NCBI RefSeq assembly: GCF_015163665.1
Contig: NZ_JADEUG010000005.1
Location: forward strand, 1-64,000
DNA length: 64,000 nt
Reading direction: 5' to 3'
From: Xenorhabdus sp. BG5
GTDB taxonomy: Bacteria > Pseudomonadota > Gammaproteobacteria > Enterobacterales > Enterobacteriaceae
Shown here: in pieces, positions 30,201-37,924 of the stretch
How positions within the stretch are numbered: the stretch's first letter is position 1
How the letters are laid out: every line of letters begins with the position of its first letter
Translations under genes and position numbers: made by a program
Notes under the pieces: model-generated
Seen by the model: only the letters and a program-made list of their open reading frames with translations
Told to the model about the DNA's origin: nothing
Databases searched by the model: none

Positions 30201-33006
30201 TGCGGAAAACATGTTTGCCCATTATCAAGCGTGTATCACTGCCTTGCTCGAACCGGATTACTCATGGAATAGCCCGCTTCCTGACTGGCTGCCAGCAAGT
30301 GATCGCGCTTTGTGCCAGAACAGTAATGCGACAAAAAACGTGTTTCCATCACACACGCTCTGCTCGCTCATTGAACAGGCAGTCAATCGTTACCCACAAC
30401 GTACTGCTGTGGTCGATACCTCTCGTCAGATTGACTATCGCACTTTGTGGTCACAAAGCCTGACACTGGCAGCCCATCTGCAAGCGCAGGAAAATCAGGC
30501 TTCATCCCTGATTGGTGTGGTCATGAAAAAAGGCTGGGAACAGGTTGTCGCCGTTCTTGCAATTTTATTCGCAGGACGGGCTTATCTGCCTATTGATGCC
30601 AGTTATCCGCAACAGCGGATCCATCAGCTATTGGCATCAGGGAAAGTTGATACTGTACTGACGCAACCTAAGTTTGCTCAACAGCTGAATTGGCCTGAGC
30701 ATACCCACGTCATCTCTCTGGATGAAACATGGCTCAATCACTTACCTGCCACCGAAGCACAACGTTTAGCTGTACACCCCGAAGATTTGGCTTATGTCAT
30801 CTTCACTTCCGGCTCGACCGGAAAACCAAAGGGCGTAATGATAGATCATCAGGGTGCTGTCAACACGATCCTGGATATTAATCAACGCATTGCACTCAAT
30901 GAGCACGATAGCGTATTGGCAATATCAGAGTTAACCTTCGATCTTTCCGTTTATGACCTCTTTGGCACATTAAGCCGTGGGGCAAAACTGGTTATTCCTG
31001 CTCCTGGAGACACTAAACAACCTGACAAACTGCTGACATGGTTACAACAAGAATCGGTCACTGTTTGGAATTCCGTGCCGGCATTTGTGCAACTGCTTGA
31101 GGAATATGCCCGAAGCTATTCTCATTCTCTAAATAGCCTGCGTTGGATATTGATGAGTGGTGACTGGATACCCACCCATTTGCCGGCAAAATTGTCTGCC
31201 CTTCACCCTGCGCTTAACCTGCTCAGTTTGGGCGGCGCAACCGAAGCATCAATATGGTCTATTGCTTATCCTATCGCACACGTCGAGCCTCATTGGAGCA
31301 GCATTCCCTATGGCAAGCCTTTGGCTAATCAGACTTTCTATGTGCTTAATTCAGCATTATCACCTTGTCCGGTCTGGGTAACCGGCGAGCTTTATATTGG
31401 TGGACGTGGACTTGCCTTGGGTTATTGGAATGATACAGAAAAAACGCAACAAGCTTTTATCATTCATCCCCAAACAGGTGAGCGGCTCTACCGTACCGGT
31501 GATTTAGGTCGCTGGCGGCCAGACGGTAATATCGAATTTCTGGGACGCAATGATCACCAGATTAAAATTCGGGGTTACCGGATTGAACTGGGCGAAATCG
31601 AGTATCGCTTATGTGAACACCCTGACATACAACAAGCGATAGTCTTTGCGCATACGACATCAAACGGTGCATTGCAGCTCGTCGCCGGCTTACGTTTAAC
31701 CGATACTGCGCCAGTATCTGCCGAACTGTTACCGATACTGCCGCACTGGTTGCAGCAAACCTTGCCAGTTTGGATGTGTCCACAGCGCTTTATCATTCTC
31801 GATACGATACCCGTATCCGACAACGGTAAAATCGACAGACGTACATTAATGACTCTGGTTGAAAAAGTGCAAGAAAGTGACTCAGCACCATCAGTGACTC
31901 TCAGCGCGACAGGACAAACGGTATTAAACCTTTGGGGGACCGTGTTAGAGCAACAAGATATTAACGTACATGAAAGTTTCTTTACTCTTGGTGGGGATTC
32001 TCTGGCAGCAGTACGGTTAATGGTGCGAATCAATCAGACATTTAATCGCCAATACCCCCTCAGCCTGTTGCAAACTTACGATACCGTACATTCACTGGCG
32101 GAATTTATTGAGCATCAACCAAAAAATACGTGTCAGGGCGTGATATTGAACAAGGGGAACATTGCACGATCTACCTTAGAACGATCCACCTTAGAACACT
32201 CCACCTTAGAAGACGCTACCTTGTTTATCGTCCATCCAATTGGTGGGCACCTGTTAGGATACCGTCATTTGGCTGCCAATTTTGACGTCCAACGCATGAT
32301 TGGCCTGGCATTTGCGCCAGAAAGCATGAATACCGATAAACCTTCTGTCGTTGCGCTGGCCACGGATTACATCAGTCAAATCCGTAAATTCCAGCCTAAA
32401 GGACCTTATGCACTGGCGGGTTGGTCTTTCGGTGGATTAGTGGCTTATGAAATAGCCCATCAATTACGTGCTGCCGGTGAAAGTGTTTCCCATTGCATCC
32501 TGATTGATAGTTTCGCGCCGAATGTGCGCACGGATTTAACGCTAGATAATGTGCTCTGCCATCGTCATTTCCTGCTCGATTTGCAGGGACAATTCCCTGG
32601 GCTGGAGCTGGATAACAGCGCTATCACAGCAAACACGGAAACCTTCCTGCAAGCATTGCACCAAGCCTTACCGCAATCTGCACAGATGGATAACTCACTG
32701 GCTGAGCTTTACGCCATCTGGCAGCATAATCTGCGGGCATTGCTTGACTATTGTCCACCACAAACTTCACAACCTTTCAGCCTTATCCGGGCAAAGCAGG
32801 CATTGCCTGATTTTATGGATTACCTCGATTCAACAACCATCACCTCAACTGATCTTGGTTGGCAGGCTTTCGGGCCAGTCAATGTGACACTGCTTGATGG
32901 TGATCATTACAGCCTATTCCACAAACATGTCGGCTCTCTGGTTGCGTGTCTGAAAAACATCCTGAGTTCAGTCCCAACTGTTGAGCCTGTTAAGGAGAAC
33001 ATATGA
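21217..33006 (+). CDS. irp1: Hybrid PKS/NRPS, HMWP1-like with an extra terminal Cy-A-PCP module
   Basis: The protein is 3929 aa; Yersinia HMWP1 is about 3160. Domains in order: KS (C183, H319, H359), AT (GHSVG, S630), a ~365-residue linker without a SAM motif, KR (TGGMGGIG from 1238; Y1379), ACP (S1523), Cy (D1719/D1724/S1727), methyltransferase (EVGAGTG, 2270-2276), PCP (S2537), a second Cy (D2727/D2732/S2735), adenylation (YVIFTSGSTGKPKG from 3193, code D-L-Y-N-L-S-L-I-W-K, cysteine), PCP (S3595) and thioesterase (GWSFGG, S3737). Compared with HMWP1 the PKS-module methyltransferase is missing and a self-loading cysteine module is added. It should extend the HMWP2 product with malonate, reduce it, add a C-methylated Cys ring and a further Cys ring, then release. 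The architecture fits the photoxenobactin/piscibactin type as I recall it. Confidence 0.92.
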   Translation: MTNLTPHYDNCDPIAVIGLACRFPQAPDSETFWHNLQQGVECTTTLSRQTLLDAGIPPDVIDSENFVNQAAILENAEQFDATLFGYSRQEAEMLDPQQRLFLQTAWHALEHAGYAPRNIALKTGVFGSSRISTWPSWSQFAMTDVGKVKGLQALMSNDKDYLATRTAYKLNLKGPALTVQTACSSSLVAVHMACENLRSGECDMALAGGVAVSFPQESGYLYQPGMIFSPDGHCRPFDSQANGTYGGNGVGVVALKRLSDALRDGDPIMAVLRGSAINNDGNEKVGFTAPSVNGQRRVISEALQLADVGIDDIGMIEAHGTGTPLGDPIEVDALRTVFSDRSGSVPPCYLGSVKSNIGHLDTAAGIASLIKAVLSVWHGYIPPTLNVQQPNPALRLQESPFKLATQGQHWTQELRTAGVSSFGIGGTNCHIVVQSLPTELHRRRINHSPTAPLLLSAASESSLRQLAQRYATALNSTPERYADLAWTALQGRDISLPWRLALTISPHDIEKNAANLSAFAGNMPTPNIFSGQAKSENKQLWQFSGQGCQWPGMGKAMYASSPVFSAMLDRCCAACACELALPLKAVMFGEHDAALATTEYAQPAIVAHQIALAAHWHALGLKPDYVLGHSVGEFAAAVVAGIFTPEQIMPLVAARGKLMQNCSQGGAMLAVFANEEDICPVTDSLSLDLAVCNGPQHWVWAGTETEIELLAQRLEQQQIRCQRLNVACAAHSAMLDPVLADFSLYCSRLQPASGEIPLISTLTANLASDEQLGSPDYWCNHMRHTVRYHQAIEFARQQGVALFMEFGADAQLTGIGRRVSLPQETWIASAYRQRSSEATQQTALMQLYCAGAHLDWSHLFPFTGVKCHAPLYPFDEQHYSFSATELPANKTRPSLANSPIELDVNSLLDPAIEQSPDAAILRALYTDALIYQCHGRDAEQGFSAIDTIRAGRLQPCWRPLLEQLLTHCVQQGYYQEISVPAASKIYRPYRALPYARRRLLEARLFASFPALIYAGERLFALLSDRADLPRQSVASQTMAKAWLPAPQPCPDTHYVLHWHPINTADRQKSSTPYTLRSSTANSETINHWRQAGIQLQPESGNTLLLLAGNDVAELCDQVINELKRDETASLTVITCCAQPESTLLKEDINPAQYAIWALLRVAVEEYPHRRIQAIDIADANDADALSFALGYLDEGHQVHNRWLRVRGNQIAVPVLQRQSLPLSPQPISIPHQGWHIITGGMGGIGRISIRWLLAQGARKIAVFARRKQADWDDFVQELSLNNECEIRWVNLDVTDTSALLNAVQTLAQEDRIAGAIHAAGIADHTPLAKLERQHLSQILSVKAHSASALQTALQQHHAQYLLLHASAASMLGAQGQGAYAIANACLESLALTAPNQLMVKTLVWGVWGGIGMASDRRLVEKLAQDGMLPFSTNEGIWHLNQSLHTSSACYLAMRLDEHHPDILRRLQADVSDTTSSLSADNTLYQDNEQRLNWLRQRVATLLRLEQIEHLEPQQDLLQFGLDSLLFLELNAAIHQQFGFRLTAGLAYQNMTLAGLNTLIGDALPEQPVISSQPAVIVDSAQRHAPFPLTPIQHAYWIGRTQAIDFGGVACHVLFEWDLALDSFDILRFEQAWNALIQRHGMLRMIVDEDGQQRILPETPWYVLSQADLRTLDDTACEQVLAQRRHILSYQVPPAEQWPLFDVSVSLLPNERCRLHMNLDLLQFDVQSFRIMMDDLQLAYHQQSLAPQAFTFRDYVMAEQAQRESKAWRASWAYWQEQLLSLPPAPRLPLAPQLPQRSQPQFTTYEGRLAQSDWQRLKQSWKKWGVTPSAGLLTLFAHTLEWYSRHPLFTLNLTFFNRQPFHPEVQELIGDFTSVMLMDFDLRKTMSLRASMEKTQALLWQRLSHNHVNGVEVLRELGRQQNGETQNRQPLTPVVFTSMLGMAQEGVAIKQSITQLLGDPVFVLSQTPQVWLDHQVMEVDGDLLFNWYCMDDVLEAGVIESLFAAYHALLAQICRQPEHMAYDDLHTPPSGHTRYDFWPQHPELRQAEHYLRAQPEIRLAEIQPRQDDTQGYNLWLVAEDHLPLPLPEPRVINTDTLPLPTLAEQHAFERSWQHIEQQALFGLSQTLLRHNLFTAVQQYHSREEIEQRLQLAPQYQRLLTQWLALFNSQGFIEKIADGYRCLQPLSHVPAPTAKLDDAVWCQTISRYIATCIEQHDSLLAGRGNALELLFADKQITASLYSENPALRCLNQAAAEIVRQLSQTSEHFTVLEVGAGTGATSEKVLAHNAHAIQNYHFTDVSPLFLDDARQLLNHYGETVKFALFDINQRIDFSQHPASGYDLIMAVNVLHDALHLRNTLRRLSRLLKAGGWLLIIESTKRESAMQLTSVGFIEGINAWVDDRGDDHGNSALMELAGWRNCLTQSGYRVSLEWPGQNGPELHQQLILARAEQQARLNISEITTQFSTLPYSLHIQQQEQLPLIVTAKESMVQPLIAETGQPDTEDDQLHEIEQHVITLWRSLLPQSIQRHSDFFQSGGDSLIATRMVVQLRRQGYEQANLQQLFEHPKLSEFCRTLRVTEPRSETLAISQQTEPVSEQILPLTALQYAYWLGESQLFQFGNGIAHFYAELAINGLDLPRFTAAWNRVINHHAQLRGYVKDGQYRILPQVPRYTPTVIDCRAMMPNEREAQLHHARDTLRTQGVPSDNWPLFDLTLYHTDDQAYLLHLTIDLLVADGKSLALILRDLHHWYQEPDWQPAPPAATIGDYIQALENEETGETWQQSRQYWLDRLPSLPDAPVLPLQDHQSQQLNQQCLTGHISPQQWQCLQQRAAEYRVSPSQVMLTLFTHVLSVWSSNEHFTINVLHGNRLLMPQHCDMLVGNLSTTSLLEVDLRNITGFSEAVSRIQRQWLADLQHALFDGQRVLREKNQHRHNLNAGMPIVFNDTTGTAGKGPAGLGTLNLFGAQTPHVYLDCMLISGTEGGVTIQWAILPQLFQPQVAENMFAHYQACITALLEPDYSWNSPLPDWLPASDRALCQNSNATKNVFPSHTLCSLIEQAVNRYPQRTAVVDTSRQIDYRTLWSQSLTLAAHLQAQENQASSLIGVVMKKGWEQVVAVLAILFAGRAYLPIDASYPQQRIHQLLASGKVDTVLTQPKFAQQLNWPEHTHVISLDETWLNHLPATEAQRLAVHPEDLAYVIFTSGSTGKPKGVMIDHQGAVNTILDINQRIALNEHDSVLAISELTFDLSVYDLFGTLSRGAKLVIPAPGDTKQPDKLLTWLQQESVTVWNSVPAFVQLLEEYARSYSHSLNSLRWILMSGDWIPTHLPAKLSALHPALNLLSLGGATEASIWSIAYPIAHVEPHWSSIPYGKPLANQTFYVLNSALSPCPVWVTGELYIGGRGLALGYWNDTEKTQQAFIIHPQTGERLYRTGDLGRWRPDGNIEFLGRNDHQIKIRGYRIELGEIEYRLCEHPDIQQAIVFAHTTSNGALQLVAGLRLTDTAPVSAELLPILPHWLQQTLPVWMCPQRFIILDTIPVSDNGKIDRRTLMTLVEKVQESDSAPSVTLSATGQTVLNLWGTVLEQQDINVHESFFTLGGDSLAAVRLMVRINQTFNRQYPLSLLQTYDTVHSLAEFIEHQPKNTCQGVILNKGNIARSTLERSTLEHSTLEDATLFIVHPIGGHLLGYRHLAANFDVQRMIGLAFAPESMNTDKPSVVALATDYISQIRKFQPKGPYALAGWSFGGLVAYEIAHQLRAAGESVSHCILIDSFAPNVRTDLTLDNVLCHRHFLLDLQGQFPGLELDNSAITANTETFLQALHQALPQSAQMDNSLAELYAIWQHNLRALLDYCPPQTSQPFSLIRAKQALPDFMDYLDSTTITSTDLGWQAFGPVNVTLLDGDHYSLFHKHVGSLVACLKNILSSVPTVEPVKENI
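32167..32226 (+). repeat. 15-bp in-frame tandem repeat in the PCP-TE linker
   Basis: Four units of 15 bp encode RSTLE, RSTLE, HSTLE and DATLF just before the thioesterase domain. The first three copies differ at only a few bases (CGATCTACCTTAGAA, CGATCCACCTTAGAA, CACTCCACCTTAGAA). It is a short minisatellite whose copy number could vary between strains and change linker length without a frameshift. Confidence 0.85.
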
Positions 33007-34100
33007 TAAAGCCACGGCGGGTTCTGATTGTCGGTTCAAAATTTGGTGAACTGTATCTTAATGCGTTTCTACAGCCCCAGCCAGGTCTGGAACTGGCCGG
33101 GATCTTGGCGCAAGGAAGCCCTCGTTCACAGCAACTTGCCCGCGATTTCAATGTGACCGTATTCCGCTCATTGGATGAATTACCGGATGATATCGATATT
33201 GCCTGTGTGGTCATTCGCGCAGAAGTTATTGGTGGCAAAGGCGACCAATTAACTCAGGCGTTATTGGCACGGGGCATTTCGGTCATTCAGGAACATCCTC
33301 TTGATGCAGAAGCGATCAAAAGACACCAATCAACAGCTAACCAGTATAATGCTATGTTTTGGGTAAACAGCTTTTACAGCCAATGCCAGGCTGGCAGAAG
33401 TTGGTTACATGCGGCTCATCAAATCGATCAATTATCACAGCAACGTCCGGTCAGTGGCTATCTGACAACCAGCCGCCAGTTACTCTTTTCCGCCCTTGAT
33501 CTGTTGTTACAGGGCTGTCATTGCCCGGAACAGATTGAGATAGCTTATGTAGGTCAACGGAGTAACGTATTTCATCGCTTTGAACTTAGCATAGCGGGAA
33601 CCACAATAACGTTAGATGTTCAATCCTATCTGGACCCCAGAGATCCCGATATGCACAACCTGGTCATGCATAAAATGACGCTAATTTGGTCGGCCGGTTA
33701 TCTGACGCAGGAAGCCAGCTATGGGCCGGTTATCTGGACACCGGTTCTTCATGCACCAAACCATCTGAATAATGGACAGAGTCTTTACCTGCATGCCGGC
33801 CAGCCGGAAGGCGCTTATCTGCACCAGACAACATCACAAATTCTTTGTCCGGCAACGCAAAATTGGATGACTGCATTTGAATGTGATGGTGCCGAAGGTG
33901 TGGCACGCCTCCTCAATACCTTGAATTCAGTATTGAATGGGGCACTCTGCCCCCCTGCTTTTCGCTACGACTACCAATTGCGGCTGGCAGGCTTGTGGCA
34001 ACAAATTTTACGCATGATGGGAGAACCGGTTACTCAGGAGCTACAGCCACCCGTCTGGATTGATCCAACCCAATTGATGCTAATTAAGGAAGAAAACTGA
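33003..34100 (+). CDS. ybtU: Thiazolinyl imide reductase, YbtU/Irp3-like
   Basis: A 365-aa NADPH-dependent oxidoreductase of the Gfo/Idh/MocA-like fold. The N-terminus has a dinucleotide-binding strand (VLIVGSKFGELYLNAF). In yersiniabactin synthesis this enzyme reduces the second thiazoline, while tethered to HMWP, to a thiazolidine. A conserved QEHPLD segment lies near residue 98, in the substrate-cofactor region of this family. The start overlaps the PKS/NRPS stop (ATGA) behind AAGGAGAACAT, and the stop overlaps the thioesterase start (TGATG). Its presence indicates that one ring of the product is a thiazolidine. Confidence 0.9.
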   Translation: MIKPRRVLIVGSKFGELYLNAFLQPQPGLELAGILAQGSPRSQQLARDFNVTVFRSLDELPDDIDIACVVIRAEVIGGKGDQLTQALLARGISVIQEHPLDAEAIKRHQSTANQYNAMFWVNSFYSQCQAGRSWLHAAHQIDQLSQQRPVSGYLTTSRQLLFSALDLLLQGCHCPEQIEIAYVGQRSNVFHRFELSIAGTTITLDVQSYLDPRDPDMHNLVMHKMTLIWSAGYLTQEASYGPVIWTPVLHAPNHLNNGQSLYLHAGQPEGAYLHQTTSQILCPATQNWMTAFECDGAEGVARLLNTLNSVLNGALCPPAFRYDYQLRLAGLWQQILRMMGEPVTQELQPPVWIDPTQLMLIKEEN

Positions 34101-34903
34101 TGACGTGGAAACTTCCTGTCCATCCGATGATCCGTCCATGCCTGACGACGCATAGCAAACCTAAATATACGCTGCTCATCTGCCCCTTTGCCGGGGGCAG
34201 TACCAGTGCATTTCGGAATTGGTCCACATTGGAAGATTCCGATATTGCGGTTTCACTGGTGATTTATCCCGGACGTGACAGCCGTATGAATGAACATGCT
34301 GTTACCCGCATTACGCCATTGGCTCAGTCGCTTTCTGATGTGATCAGAGCATTGACTCCCGCACAGAGAGAAAACCTGATACTGGTCGGCCATAGCATGG
34401 GAGCGCAAGTCGCATTTGAAACCTGCCGATACCTTGAACAACATCACTGTGCCCCCAAGGCATTGGTACTTTCGGGATGTCATGCGCCTCATCTTCAATC
34501 CCGCCGCCAACTGAGTGGATTGCCTGATCATGAATTCATTGAACAACTGATTGATATTGGCGGTTGCAGCCCGATTTTACGGGAAGATCCTGAACTACTT
34601 GCCCTGTTCTTACCCATGTTACGGGCTGATTTTTTTGCTACAGAACACTATTACCACGCTATTCAGCTGGATTCAGTAAAACTACAAACCCCCACATTGT
34701 TGCTTTATGGCACTGAGGACAAAGAAGCTTCTGCTCTGGAAGTTCAGCAGTGGCACCATTGGCTTGCCAGTGACAAACAAAATCTTACGGATTGCTGCCA
34801 AGAGATTGCCGGCGATCATTTTTACATTACGCAAAAACCACAGAATTTTATTCTTCACGTTACCCAATTTATGCAATATGTTTATTCAAAGGAGTTCGCA
34901 TAA
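34100..34903 (+). CDS. ybtT: Type II thioesterase, YbtT-like
   Basis: A 267-aa alpha/beta hydrolase that clears wrongly loaded carrier domains of the two synthetases. Visible are CPFAGGS near the N-terminus (oxyanion region), the nucleophile elbow GHSMG with S99, and a C-terminal GDHFYI segment carrying the catalytic histidine. The length is usual for type II thioesterases of siderophore clusters. Both ends overlap neighbours: it starts on the reductase stop, and its TAA shares a base with the next ATG (TAATG), which implies translational coupling. Confidence 0.92.
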   Translation: MTWKLPVHPMIRPCLTTHSKPKYTLLICPFAGGSTSAFRNWSTLEDSDIAVSLVIYPGRDSRMNEHAVTRITPLAQSLSDVIRALTPAQRENLILVGHSMGAQVAFETCRYLEQHHCAPKALVLSGCHAPHLQSRRQLSGLPDHEFIEQLIDIGGCSPILREDPELLALFLPMLRADFFATEHYYHAIQLDSVKLQTPTLLLYGTEDKEASALEVQQWHHWLASDKQNLTDCCQEIAGDHFYITQKPQNFILHVTQFMQYVYSKEFA

Positions 34904-37866
34904 TGGCACCTTTTTCTATCCCAGAGAACACACTGACGATGACGCCAAATTATCTTTGGAATGGCAAGACCCTGGATCAACAGCTTGCCGGATGGTCCAG
35001 TATCTGGGGGAATAAAACAGCGCTAATCTACCAAGAACAGCGGCTCACTTACCATGAACTCCATCAATCTGCGGAAAGGCTGGCGAGCGGTTTGTATCAT
35101 CGTGGAATACGCCGTGGTGATAACGTTATGGTACAACTGCCTAACCGTATCTCCTTTGTTGTCACCTGTTTTGCTCTGTTTAGGCTAGGTGCTCATCCAG
35201 TATTATTAATGCCTACCCAACGGGCACATGATGTTCATGCGCTTTGCCAGATTGCACGTCCGGTGGCTTATATTATCCCTGATTGTATCCACGGCTTTGA
35301 TTATCGGGAAATGGCACGGGAAGTTGCCGCATCTTGCCCCGAACTGCAACATATTATCGTTGATGGAGAGGCAGAAGAATTTATCCCATTCACCGCCATT
35401 GAAAATGAACCGCTCAATATTATTGGCCCAAGTTATGGTGATATCGCCGTACTTCTGCTTTCTGGCGGAACAACAGGTACACCAAAGCTAATCCCACGTA
35501 CTCACGATGCCTATACCTATGATTTTGTGCTCTCCGCCCGTCTGTGCGCAATCAATACTGAAAGCGTTTATTTAGCGGTATTGCCTGTTGCACATAACTT
35601 CACGTTAGGCAGCCCCGGTATTCTGGGCACGCTTTCTCAGGGAGGATGTGTACTCCTCAGTGATACAGCGAGTTGTGATGAAGCTATGCCATTGATCGAA
35701 GAGCATAAGGTAACACACTTAGCATTAGTTCCGGCTCTTGCGCGGCTCTGGGAACAAGCGCGAGACTGGGAACAAAGCGACCTTTCATCCCTGCGCTGCT
35801 TACAAGTGGGTGGTGGCAGACTCACACCGGAACTGGCAGCACAAGTTATGGCACGCCTTGGCCCTTTACAACAAGTCTTTGGTACAGCGGAAGGGTTACT
35901 TTGCTATACCCGATTAGACGATCCTTATGAGGTTATCATTAACACCCAAGGGCGCCCATTGTCAGAAGAAGATGAGATCAAACTTGTTGATAACAATCTG
36001 CAACCCGTTGCATCTGGGGAAGTCGGTGAACTGATTACACGCGGTCCTTACACCATTACAGGGTATTACCGTGCTGAACAGCACAATACCGTCGCTTTTA
36101 CCACGGATGGCTTCTACCGCACAGGCGATTTGGTCCGCATCAGACCAGATGGCAACCTGATCGTTGAGGGACGGATTAAAGAACAGATCAACCGCAGCGG
36201 TGAAAAAATTTCAACGCTAGAAGTTGAAACATTGCTGCTGCAACACCCAGATATTGATGACGTCGTTGTTATCGCTGTCCCAGATGAACTATTGGGTGAA
36301 CGCATTTGTGCTTGCCTGCCAAAGAGTGTCAACCAACCCGATCCCGCACAAATGCAAGCATTCTTGCATCAGAAAGGCGTTCAGCGTCATAAAATCCCTG
36401 ACCAATGGTTATTTGTGGCGTACTGGCCATTAACCGCGGTAGGAAAAATCAACAAACGCCAGTTAGTACAAATGGCGCAAGCAGAAAATACAGAAAAAGC
36501 AGAAAATAACCGCCTGATGCAACAATATCATGAACACACTATTGCTATTACCAGCACACCGTTAGATCTGGTTACCCACTTGCTTACCGATAATGATGCC
36601 CAACCTTATACGCTCTATGAAATGAAAGGTGAATGGTCATTGGGAATAGGCTGTGCTGCAACCATAAGTGCAGATGCATCGGGACAATTGATTGATTCAC
36701 AAGGTAATTGTCATCCATACGATATCAACACACTCAGCCAAAAACTTGAGCAAGCGCTCAACGCGCTTCCGATTAAAGACTGGCGTGCTTATGGCAGAAC
36801 ATTATTTGAGTTTTCCCATATGACGTATGGCTTACCATTAGAACCATCATTAGAACAACAAAATGAAGCATTAATAAAAATTACCATTCCACAACATGAA
36901 TTACGCATAACTCAAGGACAGGTGCTGATACGAACACTGGAAGAAGCGCAAATATCCCTATTGAGTGAGAAAGTCAAACGCGCTGATCAATTAGGCACTC
37001 CGGCTTTCCCACAGACAAAAGAGATGGACATTATCAACACAGCAGACGCGACAAAACATTATCAAGACAACGTTGCCAATGCAGTTAAGGATATTGCCGC
37101 AGATCACTACCAAAAAGTGATCCTGTCACGCCGGGTTGATCTTGGTACAAATATTGATGTTACACACAGTTACTGGCTGGGCCGTCGGGCTAACACCCCC
37201 GCCCGCTCTTTCTTCTTACGTGATGGAGATTTCACTGCTTACGGTTTCAGTCCAGAAACCGTCGTTGAGGCAGATAGTTCGGGTTGGGTTAATACCCAAC
37301 CGTTGGCTGGCACCAGAGCATTAACACATGACAAGGAGCAAGATCAAAAACTGCGAGCCGATTTACTTTCTGATCCGAAAGAAATTTCCGAACACGCTGT
37401 TTCGGTCAAACTTGCCTTAGAAGAATTAGCCTCGATTTGTCAGCCAGAAACGCTTTGTGTATCAGAATTTATGGCTATTCGTGAACGTGGTTCGGTACAA
37501 CATTTGGCATCACGAGTAAAAGGGTTGCTACACACAGACAAAAACCGCTGGGATGCCTTTATTGCCTTATTCCCGGCAGTCACTGCTTCAGGGATACCGA
37601 AAAAACCGGCTTTACAAGCCATTTCTCGTTATGAAGGTGAACCTCGCCAGCTTTATAGTGGTTGTGTCATGCTCTTGGATAGTGCAGGTAAACTGGATGC
37701 CGCATTGGTATTACGCTCCCTCTACCAGCATAAAGAACGCTGTTGGCTTCAGGCTGGTGCTGGTTTGGTCAGAGATTCAAGACCAGAAAGAGAATGGCAG
37801 GAAACCTGTGAAAAACTTGAGTGCATTATGAAATATGTTCGTCCTTATTCCGCCAAAGAAGACTAA
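34903..37866 (+). CDS. Fused salicyl-AMP ligase and salicylate synthase (YbtE-YbtS fusion)
   Basis: The protein is 987 aa. Residues 1 to ~530 are an aryl-acid adenylating enzyme of the EntE/YbtE type (SGGTTGTPK at 187-195, GTAEG, NRSGEKIS hinge region, catalytic K515 in GKINKR). They activate salicylate and load it on the aryl carrier of the HMWP2-like protein. After a short polar linker (AENTEKAEN), residues ~545-987 are a chorismate-using salicylate synthase of the Irp9/YbtS/MbtI type (KVILSRRVDL, YGFSPETVVEAD, ASGIPKKPA, LYSGCVMLLD). In Yersinia these are two separate genes. The ATG at 34903 lies behind AAAGGAG and overlaps the thioesterase stop. The reading frame is open throughout, so this is a real fusion and not two adjacent genes. 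Confidence 0.92.
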   Translation: MAPFSIPENTLTMTPNYLWNGKTLDQQLAGWSSIWGNKTALIYQEQRLTYHELHQSAERLASGLYHRGIRRGDNVMVQLPNRISFVVTCFALFRLGAHPVLLMPTQRAHDVHALCQIARPVAYIIPDCIHGFDYREMAREVAASCPELQHIIVDGEAEEFIPFTAIENEPLNIIGPSYGDIAVLLLSGGTTGTPKLIPRTHDAYTYDFVLSARLCAINTESVYLAVLPVAHNFTLGSPGILGTLSQGGCVLLSDTASCDEAMPLIEEHKVTHLALVPALARLWEQARDWEQSDLSSLRCLQVGGGRLTPELAAQVMARLGPLQQVFGTAEGLLCYTRLDDPYEVIINTQGRPLSEEDEIKLVDNNLQPVASGEVGELITRGPYTITGYYRAEQHNTVAFTTDGFYRTGDLVRIRPDGNLIVEGRIKEQINRSGEKISTLEVETLLLQHPDIDDVVVIAVPDELLGERICACLPKSVNQPDPAQMQAFLHQKGVQRHKIPDQWLFVAYWPLTAVGKINKRQLVQMAQAENTEKAENNRLMQQYHEHTIAITSTPLDLVTHLLTDNDAQPYTLYEMKGEWSLGIGCAATISADASGQLIDSQGNCHPYDINTLSQKLEQALNALPIKDWRAYGRTLFEFSHMTYGLPLEPSLEQQNEALIKITIPQHELRITQGQVLIRTLEEAQISLLSEKVKRADQLGTPAFPQTKEMDIINTADATKHYQDNVANAVKDIAADHYQKVILSRRVDLGTNIDVTHSYWLGRRANTPARSFFLRDGDFTAYGFSPETVVEADSSGWVNTQPLAGTRALTHDKEQDQKLRADLLSDPKEISEHAVSVKLALEELASICQPETLCVSEFMAIRERGSVQHLASRVKGLLHTDKNRWDAFIALFPAVTASGIPKKPALQAISRYEGEPRQLYSGCVMLLDSAGKLDAALVLRSLYQHKERCWLQAGAGLVRDSRPEREWQETCEKLECIMKYVRPYSAKED

Positions 37867-37890
37867 ACGTTTATTGGGATAATACTTCCG

Positions 37891-37920
37891 GGGAAAACCA
37901 GAGTGATATCTGGTTTTCCC
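37891..37920. terminator. Terminator between the metallophore operon and the convergent lipoprotein gene
   Basis: GGGAAAACCAGA, loop GTGATA, TCTGGTTTTCCC: a perfect 12-bp stem 24 bp after the operon's last stop and 4 bp from the end of the convergent gene. It ends the ~29.6-kb operon and can act for both directions. Confidence 0.85.
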
Positions 37921-37924
37921 TAAA

